From assembly GCF_014203235.1 (NCBI RefSeq), contig NZ_JACHIN010000004.1, forward strand, positions 186,001 through 250,000: a DNA stretch of 64,000 bases, written 5' to 3'. This DNA is from Nonomuraea endophytica. Its GTDB lineage: Bacteria > Actinomycetota > Actinomycetes > Streptosporangiales > Streptosporangiaceae. This document shows, in pieces, positions 23,901 to 32,727 of the stretch. Every line of letters begins with the position of its first letter. Positions within the stretch are counted from its first letter, which is position 1. The position numbers and the translations under genes were made by a program. The notes below the pieces were generated by a model, which was not told the DNA's origin, made no database searches, and saw only the letters and a program-made list of their open reading frames with translations.

Positions 23901-24305
23901 GTGAACCTGGAGATCGCATTGCGCATGTGTGAGGCGGCGTTGAAGCAGGCGGGGCGGGAAGGGGCGCGGGTGTCGGTCGCGGTGGTCGACGCGGGAGGGA
24001 ACCTGGTGACCTTTCAGCGTATGGAAGGCGCTGAGATCGCAGGTCCCGTGCTTGCGCCCGGGAAGGCGTACACGTCGGTCGCCCATCGCATGTCCACCGC
24101 GGAGCTCGCCCCGCTGACGGCGCCGGGAGGGGAGCTTTTCGGGCTGGCCGGGGACCGATTCATCTGTTTCGGAGGTGGCATACCCCTGTGGGCGGACTAC
24201 GGTGAGGAAGAACGCGTGGTCGGCGGGATAGGGGTCAGCGGAGGGACGGTCGCGCAGGACGTGGCGTGCGCCGAGGCCGCCGCCGAAGTCTGGCGGACGG
24301 GCTGA
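23901..24305 (+). CDS. GlcG/HbpS-like heme-binding family protein (DUF336)
   Basis: 134 residues from the GTG at 23901, chosen because ggagag lies just upstream and because the length then matches GlcG/HbpS; the open frame from 23802 lacks family residues. Typical blocks are VSVAVVDAGGNLVTFQRMEGA, a central KAYTSVAHRMST and the C-terminal GGIPLW...GGIGVSGGTVAQDVACAEAA. Some members bind heme or corrinoid, while others are accessory proteins of glycolate or diol operons. No such operon is here, so the role is open. Confidence 0.85.
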   Translation: MNLEIALRMCEAALKQAGREGARVSVAVVDAGGNLVTFQRMEGAEIAGPVLAPGKAYTSVAHRMSTAELAPLTAPGGELFGLAGDRFICFGGGIPLWADYGEEERVVGGIGVSGGTVAQDVACAEAAAEVWRTG

Positions 24306-24400
24306 GCGGCCGCTTTCCGCAACACGAACCGCTGGTATCCGCCATGATTAGCCACTGCACTACGGGTAACAGTCCGTAAATCCCCGAGGAGAGAAATCCG

Positions 24401-24706
24401 ATGGCACTTCCTACCCTTACCCCTGAGCAGCGCAAGGCAGCGCTGGAGAAGGCAGCGGAGGCTCGCGCCGCCCGCACCGCCCTGCTCGCCAAGGTCAAGG
24501 CCGGTGAGCTGTCGTTCGCCCAGCTGCTGGAGCGCGACGACGACATCGCCAAGAAGATCAAGGTCTCCCAGGCCCTTCGCGCGGTCAAGGGCGTCGGCCC
24601 GGCCAAGGCGACGGCGCTGATGGAGGAGGCGGGCGTCGACGAGAAGCGCCGTCTCGGCGGCCTGGGCGCCCAGCAGCGCAAGAAGCTGGTCGACGCGCTC
24701 GGCTAG
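24401..24706 (+). CDS. mihF: Integration host factor, actinobacterial type (mIHF)
   Basis: 101 residues with a strong gaggaga site upstream. It begins MALPTLTPEQRKAALEKAA and carries the helix-hairpin-helix element KGVGPAKATALMEEAGV, ending LGGLGAQQRKKLVDALG, as in mIHF proteins. mIHF is a nucleoid-associated protein that bends DNA and is unrelated to IHF/HU. In mycobacteria and streptomycetes it is encoded between pyrF and gmk. Here it stands alone, 16 kb from pyrF, with no gmk. It may therefore be a second, divergent copy. Confidence 0.9.
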   Translation: MALPTLTPEQRKAALEKAAEARAARTALLAKVKAGELSFAQLLERDDDIAKKIKVSQALRAVKGVGPAKATALMEEAGVDEKRRLGGLGAQQRKKLVDALG

Positions 24707-24723
24707 AAAAGCCGAGCCGCCAG

Positions 24724-24749
24724 GGTCCGCGCGCACTGTCGCGCGGACC
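24724..24749. terminator. Hairpin terminator after mihF
   Basis: A perfect 10-base stem (ggtccgcgcg / cgcgcggacc) with a six-base loop starts 18 bases after the mihF stop. No T-tract follows, which is usual for GC-rich actinomycetes. It would also end readthrough from the minus strand response regulator. Confidence 0.65.
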
Positions 24750-24858
24750 GGCCGGCGCTCGCGCCCGCCTGGTGCGGGCGCGCAGAATCCCCTGTGCGCG
24801 TACGGCGGGCGGCCCGCACCCCCCGTCACCCCTCCACAGGCGAACCCCACGCCACGCG

Positions 24859-25506
24859 TCAGGACCGCAGATAGGCCAGGACGGCGAGTACCCGGCGATG
24901 CTGGTCACCGTCCTCGGCGTAGAGCCCGAGCTTGGCGAAGATGCTGCGGATGTGCTTCTCCACCGCGCCGTCGCTGATCACGAGCTGCCGCCCGATCGCC
25001 GGATTCGACTTGCCCTCGGCCATCAGCCCGAGCACCTCACGCTCGCGCGGGGTCAGCTGGGCGAGCGGATCGTCCCTTCGCCTGCGCACCATCAACTGGG
25101 ACACCACCTGCGGGTCGAACACCGTGCCGCCCGCGGCGACCCGCCGCAGGCCCTCCAGGAACTCGTCCACGTCGACGACCCGGTCCTTGAGCAGATAGCC
25201 CACCGCGCCCCTGGCGTCGGCAAGCAGGTCGTCGGCGTAGGAGACCTCCACGTACTGGGAGAGGATCAGCACCGGCGCCCCCGGCACCCGGCGCCGCGCC
25301 TCGACGGCGGCGCGCAGCCCCTCGTCGGTGAAGGACGGCGGCATCCGCACGTCCACCACCGACACGTCCGGCCGGTGCTCGGCGACGGCCTCGACGAGCG
25401 CGTCGCCGTCTCCCACCGTGGCCACCACCTCGAAGCCGAACTCCTCCAGGAGCCTGACCAGGCCCGCCCTGATCAGCACCGCGTCATCGGCGACCACTAC
25501 CCGCAC
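24859..25506 (-). CDS. Two-component response regulator, NarL/LuxR type
   Basis: 215 residues. Receiver domain at 1-120: acidic pocket VVVADDAVLIRAG and phosphoacceptor aspartate in VSVVDVRMPP. A LuxR-type HTH at about 150-205 reads LTPREREVLGLMAEGKSN...GAVEKHIRSIFAKLGL. It overlaps the end of the sensor kinase gene by 10 bases, so the pair form one operon. The target is unknown; the divergent acyltransferase gene at 26929 is a reasonable candidate. Confidence 0.94.
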   Translation of the reverse strand: MRVVVADDAVLIRAGLVRLLEEFGFEVVATVGDGDALVEAVAEHRPDVSVVDVRMPPSFTDEGLRAAVEARRRVPGAPVLILSQYVEVSYADDLLADARGAVGYLLKDRVVDVDEFLEGLRRVAAGGTVFDPQVVSQLMVRRRRDDPLAQLTPREREVLGLMAEGKSNPAIGRQLVISDGAVEKHIRSIFAKLGLYAEDGDQHRRVLAVLAYLRS

Positions 25507-26744
25507 GGAACCTCCGCCACGATCAATGTCGGCCCGCCGTCAGGTGACCGCACCGTCAGCTCGCCGTCCACGGCGCGCAGCCGGTCGGCCAGTCCGGCGA
25601 GACCGTGTCCCTTGGCGACGTGTGCGCCGCCGACACCATCATCGCCGATGATCAGCATGAGCGTGTCACCGGTCTTGACCAGCTGGATCGTGCAGCTCTG
25701 GGCCCGGCTGTGCTTGGCGACGTTCGTGAGCGTCTCCGCGCAGACGAAGTAGATCGCGTTCTCGACGGCGGCCTGGTAGCGCTCGACGGTCTGCACGTCG
25801 AGGTCGACCGGGACCGTGCACCGTCCGGCCAGCGCGGCCAGCGCGGGCGCGAGGCCGCGGTCGGACAGGATGGGCGGGGCGATGCCGCGCGAGAGGGCGC
25901 GCAGCTCGTCGAGGGTCTCGCGGGTGGCGCTGATGGCCTCCTTGATGGTGACCTGGGCCGCCTCGGGGTCCTTCTGCATCTGCCGCTGCGCCCGTGACAG
26001 CTCCATCGCGAGCGAGACCAAGCGCTGCTGCGGCCCGTCGTGGATGTCGCGCTCCAGCTTGCGCAGCGCGTTCGCCTCGGCGGACACGGCGGCCGAGCGG
26101 GACTCCGACAGGTCCGAGATGCGCTCCTGCAGCTCGGCGACGCCGGTCAGCAGCACGCGGCCGAGCGCGGCGCGCAACAGCGCGGCGCCCCGGGTGACGA
26201 ACGGCAGCAGCACCACGCCGATCAGGCCCAGGCCGACGTGGAAGACGACGTTGACCCCGTAGCCGTCGCCGAACCCCAGCAACTGCGGCAGCTCCTGGTT
26301 GCCGGGGATACGCGAGGTGAAGATCCCGTAGATCGGATACGTCAGCCCCATGATCGGGATGGCCCAGAACACGATCGTGATCACGAACGACACGATCGCG
26401 ACCGGGAAGTTCAGGATGCCGTGCAGCAGGTCGAGCCACGACTGCCCGGTCGTCAGCGGGTTGACCAGGCGGCGCAGGCGGCCAGCGCCCGGAGGGGCCG
26501 GCTTGTAGCGGGGGCGGACCGGCGGGCGGCCCAGCACGTCCGACAGCCAGCCGCGCTCACCCTCCGCGAAGGCGCGGGCCAGCATCAGCGTGCCGGCCAG
26601 GATCGGCAGCCCGATCCACACCACCGCGGTGCCCACGCCCGCGGCGAGACCGGCCACCATCAGCACGAACGTGATGGCGGCTGTCGGGAAGCCGACCAGG
26701 GTGTAGCGCGAGTCCAGGAGGACTCGTCTCATCAGGGAGCGCAT
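25497..26744 (-). CDS. Sensor histidine kinase (membrane sensor domain, HisKA_3, HATPase_c)
   Basis: 415 residues. The N-terminal 200 residues hold about four to five membrane segments (AAITFVLMVAGLAAGVGTAVV, then FPVAIVSFVITIVFWAIPIMG) of the Sensor family seen in actinobacterial NarL-type kinases. The dimerisation helix has the phosphoacceptor histidine in ERDIHDGPQQRLVSLAMEL. The ATPase part shows the N box ETLTNVAKHS and G boxes IIGDDGVGGA and GHGLAGLADRL. It is the partner of the downstream regulator. The signal is unknown; sensing inside the membrane is inferred from the lack of a large extracellular loop. Confidence 0.93.
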   Translation of the reverse strand: MRSLMRRVLLDSRYTLVGFPTAAITFVLMVAGLAAGVGTAVVWIGLPILAGTLMLARAFAEGERGWLSDVLGRPPVRPRYKPAPPGAGRLRRLVNPLTTGQSWLDLLHGILNFPVAIVSFVITIVFWAIPIMGLTYPIYGIFTSRIPGNQELPQLLGFGDGYGVNVVFHVGLGLIGVVLLPFVTRGAALLRAALGRVLLTGVAELQERISDLSESRSAAVSAEANALRKLERDIHDGPQQRLVSLAMELSRAQRQMQKDPEAAQVTIKEAISATRETLDELRALSRGIAPPILSDRGLAPALAALAGRCTVPVDLDVQTVERYQAAVENAIYFVCAETLTNVAKHSRAQSCTIQLVKTGDTLMLIIGDDGVGGAHVAKGHGLAGLADRLRAVDGELTVRSPDGGPTLIVAEVPCG

Positions 26745-26928
26745 GCCGTCAACGCTACGGCCCCGCCCCCGCTGAGACGACCGGGTACGCCCGCCTTTGG
26801 GGGTAGGGCCAGCACTACCGACCCTGGTGGTGGGATCTTGACCGGAAGAGGGCGGCGGGCATCACTGTGCCGCGGCGGCCTGGCCGGAAGCCTTGGTTCA
26901 TCACGAAATCCACTGAATCGAGGCCCCC

Positions 26929-28182
26929 ATGACCGTCCTGCTCGACCACCCACCCAGGCGGGTCGTCCAGGCGCCCGCACGCCGCGACACCTTCATCGAC
27001 CTGCTGCGGGTCTTCGGCATGGGGCTCGTGGTGCTGCAGCACTGGACGATCCCGGTGCTCAGCTACGACGGCGGCCGGCTCACCACCGGCAACGCGCTGG
27101 CCACCCCGGGGGTCTGGGTGATCACGTGGATCAGCCAGGTGATGCCGCTGGTGTTCTTCGCCGGTGGGGCGGCCAACGCCATCAGCTTCGGGCGCGCCCA
27201 CGCCGGCGCGCCGCAGTGGCTGAACGTACGGCTGCGCCGCCTGGCCTGGCCGCTGCTGCCGCTGGCGGCGGTGTGGATCCCGCTGCCGCAGGCGCTGGCC
27301 GCGATGGGGGTGCCCGCTCAGCCGCTGGAGACAGGGGCGCGGCTGACCGGGCAACTCCTGTGGTTCCTGGCCGTGTACCTGATCGCGGTGACGCTGACGC
27401 CGTACATGATGAAGGCGCACGAGCGGTTCGGCTGGCGGGTCGTGGCGGTGCTGGCCGCCGGGGCGGTCGTGAGCGACGTGGTCCGGTTCTCCTCGGGGGT
27501 GGAGGCGCTCGGCTACGCCAACGTCGTGTTCGTCTGGCTGGCCGTGCACCAGCTCGGCTTCTTCTACGCCCAGGGACGGCTGCGCAGGCCGGCGCTGATG
27601 GCCGCCGCCGGGTTCGGGGCGGCGGCGCTGCTGGTGGCCTTCGGGCCCTACCCGGGCAGCATGATCGGGATGCCGGGCGCCGCGGTGTCGAACATGGCGC
27701 CGCCCACGCTGGCCATGCTGGCGGTCTCGTTCGGGCAGATCGGGCTGGCGATGCTGCTGCGGCCGTGGCTGGTGCGGTTGCGTACCGGGAAGGTGCTGGC
27801 CTGGGCGGGGCCTCGGATCATGACCGTGTACCTGTGGCACATGCCGGCGTTGTTCGCGGTGACCGGGGTGGTCGTGGTGGCGTTCGGCATCGACACGCCG
27901 GCTCCGGGCAGCCTCGGCTGGCTGCTGGGGTGGCCGATCTGGTTCGGGCTGCTGACCCTGGTGATGTGGCCGCTGGTGCGGTGCTTCGCCCGGTTCGAGG
28001 AGCCGCCGGCGCTGCCGTACGGCAAGCCTTCGTGGTCCACCTCCGGCCCGGCCGCGGCGCTGGTCGGCTTCGGGCTCGTCCTTCTCATGGTGTACGGCTT
28101 CGCCCCCGGCATCGCCCCGGTCGTCGGCACGGTGGCGATCCTCGGTGGCCTGCTCCTCACCGGGCCGCGTGCCAGGTTGTGA
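26929..28182 (+). CDS. Membrane acyltransferase, acyltransferase-3 family
   Basis: 417 residues. The family motif RDTFIDLLRVFGMGLVVLQHW lies at about 20-41, with the R-x(4)-D-x(2)-R run and the essential histidine. About ten hydrophobic segments follow. These integral membrane enzymes O-acylate sugars, peptidoglycan or secondary metabolites. The acceptor cannot be deduced here. The 184 bases upstream, shared with the two-component operon, contain no recognised element. The GNAT gene begins 27 bases downstream and may be co-transcribed. Confidence 0.87.
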   Translation: MTVLLDHPPRRVVQAPARRDTFIDLLRVFGMGLVVLQHWTIPVLSYDGGRLTTGNALATPGVWVITWISQVMPLVFFAGGAANAISFGRAHAGAPQWLNVRLRRLAWPLLPLAAVWIPLPQALAAMGVPAQPLETGARLTGQLLWFLAVYLIAVTLTPYMMKAHERFGWRVVAVLAAGAVVSDVVRFSSGVEALGYANVVFVWLAVHQLGFFYAQGRLRRPALMAAAGFGAAALLVAFGPYPGSMIGMPGAAVSNMAPPTLAMLAVSFGQIGLAMLLRPWLVRLRTGKVLAWAGPRIMTVYLWHMPALFAVTGVVVVAFGIDTPAPGSLGWLLGWPIWFGLLTLVMWPLVRCFARFEEPPALPYGKPSWSTSGPAAALVGFGLVLLMVYGFAPGIAPVVGTVAILGGLLLTGPRARL

Positions 28183-28208
28183 GGCGTTCTCGGGCACAAT
28201 CGGGCGGC

Positions 28209-28694
28209 ATGAGCGTCATCCGCCCGGTGACCGAGGCCGATCTGCCCGCCGTCGCCGACATCTACGCCCACTACGTGCTCAACACCGTGGCCACCTTCGA
28301 GGAGAACCCGCCCGGACAGGACTTCTGGCGGGCCAAGGCGGCGACGGGCCTGCCGTTCCTGGTGGCTGAGGCGGACGGCGCGGTCGGCGGGTTCGCCTAC
28401 GCGGGGCAGTACCGGCCCAAGCCCGCCTACCGGCACAGCCTGGAGGACACCGTGTACCTCGCGCCCGGCTTCACCGGCAGGGGGCTGGGCAGGGCGCTGC
28501 TGGAGGCGCTGGTCGCGGCCTGCCGGGAGAGCGGGGCGCGCCAGATCATCGCGGTGATCGCCGACGGCGGCGACCCGGCCTCGGCGAAGCTGCACCGGGC
28601 GCTGGGGTTCCAGGAGGCGGGGCGGCTGCGGGCGGTCGGCTTCAAGCACGGGCGCTGGCTGGACACCGTGCTGATGCAGCTGGACCTGAGCTAG
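28209..28694 (+). CDS. GNAT N-acetyltransferase, phosphinothricin-acetyltransferase-like
   Basis: 161 residues. Typical PAT/MnaT features: IRPVTEADLPAVADIYAHYV at the N-terminus, then TVATFEENPP, FAYAGQYRPKPAYRHSLEDTVYL and the acetyl-CoA loop GFTGRGLGRALLEAL. The end FKHGRWLDTVLMQ is also diagnostic. Members acetylate phosphinothricin, methionine sulfone or related amino acids. The specificity here is unknown, and a general housekeeping detoxification role is likely. Its stop codon lies in a CTAG palindrome that also supplies the stop of the convergent lipoprotein gene. Confidence 0.9.
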   Translation: MSVIRPVTEADLPAVADIYAHYVLNTVATFEENPPGQDFWRAKAATGLPFLVAEADGAVGGFAYAGQYRPKPAYRHSLEDTVYLAPGFTGRGLGRALLEALVAACRESGARQIIAVIADGGDPASAKLHRALGFQEAGRLRAVGFKHGRWLDTVLMQLDLS

Positions 28695-29725
28695 CTGGGC
28701 CTGCCCGAGCTGGGACTCGGGCTGGGGCTTGGAGTGGGGCTTGGGGTGGGGCTTGGGCTCGCGGTGGGGCTCGGGCTGGGGCTGGGGGTTGGGGCGGGGG
28801 ACACGTCGGGCAGGTCGGTGCGCATGTGCGGGGCCAGGAGGGTGGCCCAGGCCTTGGCCATCTTGGCGTACTCCTCCTCGCAGCGCACCGCCCGCGTGAC
28901 CGGCAGCGCGCCGTCGGCGACCAGCGGCAGGAAGGCGTTGTGGTTGGAGCCGTACAGGTAGCACATCATGTTGTAGTAGCGCTGCACGCTCAGCGAGTGC
29001 TCGTCGGCGAAGACGGTCTTGTCCAGCGGCTGCGAGACCTCCTGCTGCGACATCCGGCCCCACGCCTGGATGGTGCTGATGATCTCGGAGTAGTCCCGCT
29101 GGTCCTCGGCCGAGCTGATGAGCACGAGCGCGGAGAGCTGGTCGACGGCGTCCTCCTCCCTGCCGGTGGAGGGCAGGTCGTACAGGTCGATGAGGGCGTG
29201 GCCGAGCTCGTGGTAGTAGATGCCGCTCATCGCGCCCACGACGCTCTCGTCGACGTCCTGCGGGTCGGGCGTCGCGCTCTGGCCGGATTCCGGCGCCGCG
29301 AAGAGGCTCTGCAGGTACGCCACCATCTCGTAGCACATGGTGATCGTCCGGTCCTCCGGGCTGTAGAAGGCGTTGACGGTGTCGCACTGCTCGGCCTTCA
29401 CCGGGATGTCGCGCGGCGGGATGAACGCGTCGGAGGCCGACTCGGTCCACTCCCTGAGCAGATGGTGGTCGCGCATCAGCTTCTCGGCCGGATTCAGGTC
29501 CTTGTTCTCGGGCGCCACGTAGGAGGGGATGAACGCGGGGGTGCTGCTCGGGCTGGCGGAGGGACTGGCCGAAGCGCTGGGCGAGGTGGGGCCGGCGGAC
29601 GGGCTGGGGTTCGCCTGTCCCCCCGCCGCCGGCGGCTCGGCGGGCCCCGAGGGCTGCGGTTTGGTCGTACCGCAGGCGCACAACGCCACCACCAGGACAC
29701 TGGCTACCAAAAGCGATCGACTCAT
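28691..29725 (-). CDS. Secreted lipoprotein, DUF4344-type putative metallopeptidase
   Basis: 344 residues. The signal MSRSLLVASVLVVALCACGTT has a lipobox cysteine at about residue 18. A Ser/Pro/Ala-rich linker (about 25-65) leads to the globular domain, which carries the zinc motif YYHELGHALIDL (HExxH) and a downstream EEDAVDQLSAL that may give the third ligand. This arrangement fits DUF4344 proteins. The C-terminal 45 residues are SPSPTPSP repeats, probably a cell-wall-spanning or disordered tail, encoded by a short tandem repeat near 28720-28795. The function is unknown. Confidence 0.85.
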   Translation of the reverse strand: MSRSLLVASVLVVALCACGTTKPQPSGPAEPPAAGGQANPSPSAGPTSPSASASPSASPSSTPAFIPSYVAPENKDLNPAEKLMRDHHLLREWTESASDAFIPPRDIPVKAEQCDTVNAFYSPEDRTITMCYEMVAYLQSLFAAPESGQSATPDPQDVDESVVGAMSGIYYHELGHALIDLYDLPSTGREEDAVDQLSALVLISSAEDQRDYSEIISTIQAWGRMSQQEVSQPLDKTVFADEHSLSVQRYYNMMCYLYGSNHNAFLPLVADGALPVTRAVRCEEEYAKMAKAWATLLAPHMRTDLPDVSPAPTPSPSPSPTASPSPTPSPTPSPSPSPSSGRPS

Positions 29726-29811
29726 AACACTATGTAATCATCCGCTCCGAACTGCGACGGATCCGGGCGGGGGTGTTCGAGCAGGTCCGGGAATTCGGCA
29801 GGATAGGGGGG

Positions 29812-32310
29812 GTGAGCCTCCTCGTAGAACGCCTGCCGGAAGAGATCGACGCCGAGCCCGATGAGATCTTCGACGCGTTCGTCGGCTGGAACGCCGACCG
29901 CGGGCTCACGCTCTACCCAGCCCAGGAGGAGGCGCTGATCGAGGTCGTCTCGGGCAGCAACCTGATCCTCGCCACCCCGACCGGCTCCGGCAAGTCGCTG
30001 GTCGCGGCGGGCGCGCACTTCGCCGCCCTCACCAGGGACATCCGCACGTTCTACACCGCGCCGATCAAGGCGCTGGTCTCGGAGAAGTTCTTCGACCTGT
30101 GCGAGGTCTTCGGCGTCGAGAACGTCGGCATGATGACCGGCGACGCCAGCGTCAACCCGGGCGCCCCGATCATCTGCTGCACCGCCGAGATCCTCGCCAA
30201 CCTCGCGCTGCGCGACGGCGCCGCCGCCGACGTCGGCCAGGTCGTGATGGACGAGTTCCACTTCTACGCCGAGCCCGACCGCGGCTGGGCCTGGCAGGTG
30301 CCGCTGCTGGAGCTGCCCAACGTCCAGTTCATCCTGATGTCGGCGACGTTGGGCGACGTGTCGATGTTCGAGCGCGACCTGACCCGCCGCACCGGCAAGC
30401 CGACCTCGGTCGTCAAGCACGCCGAACGCCCCGTCCCGCTGGTCTACTCCTACCGGATGACGCCCCTGCACGAGACGCTGGAGGAGATGCTCTCCACCGG
30501 CCAGGCGCCGGTCTACGTGGTCCACTTCACGCAGGCCTCCGCGATGGAACGCGCCCAGTCCCTCATGTCCATCAACATGGCGACGAAGGCGGAGAAGGAA
30601 GCCATCGCGGCGATGATCGGGGGCTTCCGCTTCACGACCCGCTTCGGGCGTGCCCTTTCGCGCCTGGTACGCCACGGCATCGGCGTACACCACGCGGGAA
30701 TGTTGCCCAAATACCGGCGCCTGGTCGAGCGCCTGGCCCAGGCCGGGCTGCTGAAGGTCATCTGCGGCACCGACACCCTCGGCGTCGGCGTCAACGTGCC
30801 GATCCGCACCGTGCTGTTCACCGCCCTGTCCAAGTACGACGGCAACAAGGTGCGCAGGCTGCGCGCCCGCGAGTTCCACCAGATCGCCGGCCGCGCCGGC
30901 CGGGCCGGCTTCGACACCATCGGCTACGTCGCCTGCCAGGCTCCCGAGCACGACATCGAGAACGCCAAGGCGCTGGCCAAGATCGGCGACGACCCGAAGC
31001 GGCGGCGCGGCTACGCCCGCAAGAAGCCGCCGGAGGGCTTCGTCGGCTGGAGCGAGGAGACGTTCGAGAAGCTCCAGACCGCCGAGCCCGAGCCGCTCAA
31101 CTCCCGCTTCAAGGTCAGCAACGCGATGCTGCTCGCGGTCATCAACCGCCCCGGCGACTGCTTCGCCGCCATGAAGCACCTGCTCACCGACAACCACGAG
31201 GACCGCAAGTGGCAGCGCCGGCACATCAGCCAGGCCATCGCCATCTACCGCTCCCTGCTGGCCGGCGGCATCGTCGAGCAGCTCAAGGACCCCGACGAGC
31301 AGGGCCGCCGAGCCCGCCTGACGATCGAACTCCAGGAGGACTTCGCCCTCAACCAGGCGCTGTCCACCTTCGCCCTGGCCGCCTTCGACCTGCTCGGCCA
31401 GGACTCCCCCAGCTACGCCCTCGACATGGTCTCCATCGTCGAATCCATCCTCGACGACCCGCGCCAGATCCTCGCCGCCCAGCTCAAGAAGGCCCGCGGC
31501 GAGGCCGTGGCCCAGATGAAGGCCGACGGCATGGAATACGAGGAGCGCATGGACGCCCTCACCGAGGTCATGTACCCGATGCCGCTGGAGACGCTGCTCC
31601 TCGGCGCGTACGAGACCTACCGCCGCGGCCACCCGTGGGTGGGCGACTACACCGTCAGCCCCAAGTCGGTCGTGCGTGACATGTACGAGCGGGCGATGAC
31701 GTTCAGCGAGTACATCCAGGTCTACGAGCTGGCCCGATCCGAAGGCACCGTCCTGCGCTATTTGGCCGACGCCTACCGGACCCTGTCGCGTACCGTGCCC
31801 GAGCACCTCAAGACCGAGGACCTCGTCGACCTCATCGAGTGGCTCGGCGAACTCGTGCGCCAGGTCGACTCCTCGCTGATCGACGAGTGGGAGAAGCTGG
31901 CCAACCCGGCCGAGGCGCTGGAGGCGCAGAACCAGCTGGAGACCAAGGTCCGTCCCGTCACCGCCAACGTGCGCGCGTTCCGGGTGCTGGTGCGCAACGC
32001 GATGTTCCGGCTGGTGGAGCTGTGCGCGCTGGAGAAGGAGGAGGAGCTGGCCGAGCTGGCTCCCGACGTCGACTGGCCCGCGGCACTGGACGCCTACTAC
32101 GACGACCACGAGGAGATCCTCACCGGCGCCGACGCCCGGGGGCCCGCGTTGCTGCGGATCGAGGAGGAGAGCGGGCTGTGGAAGGTCCGCCAGACGGTGA
32201 AGGACCCGGCCGGGGACGGCGACTGGGGCATCGACGCCCAGGTCGACCTGACCGCCTCCGACGAGGAAGGCCGCGCCGTCCTCCACATCCAGGGCCTGAA
32301 CCGCCTCTAA
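29812..32310 (+). CDS. DEAD/DEAH-box helicase with DUF3516 C-terminal domain
   Basis: 832 residues from the GTG at 29812, which follows aggataggggg; the frame is open from 29773. Ski2/Mtr4-like helicase: Walker A ATPTGSGKS, motif Ia YTAPIKAL, motif II VMDEFHFY, motif III SATLGD, motif V TDTLGVGVNVP and motif VI HQIAGRAGRAGFD. The last 350 residues form the DUF3516 domain found only in this actinobacterial group. It probably unwinds structured RNA or R-loops in the cytoplasm. It is monocistronic and divergent from the lipoprotein gene. The 887-residue frame opposite it is a shadow. Confidence 0.93.
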   Translation: MSLLVERLPEEIDAEPDEIFDAFVGWNADRGLTLYPAQEEALIEVVSGSNLILATPTGSGKSLVAAGAHFAALTRDIRTFYTAPIKALVSEKFFDLCEVFGVENVGMMTGDASVNPGAPIICCTAEILANLALRDGAAADVGQVVMDEFHFYAEPDRGWAWQVPLLELPNVQFILMSATLGDVSMFERDLTRRTGKPTSVVKHAERPVPLVYSYRMTPLHETLEEMLSTGQAPVYVVHFTQASAMERAQSLMSINMATKAEKEAIAAMIGGFRFTTRFGRALSRLVRHGIGVHHAGMLPKYRRLVERLAQAGLLKVICGTDTLGVGVNVPIRTVLFTALSKYDGNKVRRLRAREFHQIAGRAGRAGFDTIGYVACQAPEHDIENAKALAKIGDDPKRRRGYARKKPPEGFVGWSEETFEKLQTAEPEPLNSRFKVSNAMLLAVINRPGDCFAAMKHLLTDNHEDRKWQRRHISQAIAIYRSLLAGGIVEQLKDPDEQGRRARLTIELQEDFALNQALSTFALAAFDLLGQDSPSYALDMVSIVESILDDPRQILAAQLKKARGEAVAQMKADGMEYEERMDALTEVMYPMPLETLLLGAYETYRRGHPWVGDYTVSPKSVVRDMYERAMTFSEYIQVYELARSEGTVLRYLADAYRTLSRTVPEHLKTEDLVDLIEWLGELVRQVDSSLIDEWEKLANPAEALEAQNQLETKVRPVTANVRAFRVLVRNAMFRLVELCALEKEEELAELAPDVDWPAALDAYYDDHEEILTGADARGPALLRIEEESGLWKVRQTVKDPAGDGDWGIDAQVDLTASDEEGRAVLHIQGLNRL

Positions 32311-32727
32311 CCACCCACCAACAGACACCGCCCATCGGCGCACCCTCGCCCATGGCGCCCCGCTCGACCCCGCCGGGCGCAGCACCCTCTCGACCTGGGG
32401 CGCCGGGATGGTCGGAGGTGCGGTGAGACGCTCAGTGCCGCGAGGATGGCGCTGTTCCAGGGCACACGACCCGGACGGGAGACCGAGCGATGCGGGAGGG
32501 CCGGGAGACTCGGGATTCGGAAGAGCTGGGATCCGGGATGGCCGTGATCTAGGAGGACCGGGATCCGGGGACGCCAGGCGGGCGATGGACGCTTCGCGGG
32601 CGGTGGGGGATGGTTAAGCCGTGCGCCGGGACGGACTGGCAAGGGCGCCCCGGCACACGCCTCTTCCTCTAGTGTCCGGTCACGAGGTTCCCCGTCGTGT
32701 CATGACAATGTCCCAAGATCGAGACAT
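32311..32727. other. Gene-free gap with G-rich low-complexity island
   Basis: 417 bases without a credible gene. The middle (about 32475-32590) is rich in ggga/ccgg words; gggatccggg occurs at 32529-32538 and 32561-32570. It resembles the islands near 4.3, 19.8 and 52.2 kb but is less regular. The rest shows no promoter or hairpin that I trust. Confidence 0.6.

Noticed and set aside
28209..28694. Phosphinothricin resistance gene of a biosynthetic cluster
   Set aside because: PAT-like GNATs are common housekeeping genes and no phosphinothricin-type biosynthesis genes are present.
29722..32385. 887-codon open frame on the minus strand opposite the helicase gene
   Set aside because: It is the antisense shadow of a well-conserved helicase; its translation is compositionally biased (GVD/HQH/GLGQ runs) and has no domain.
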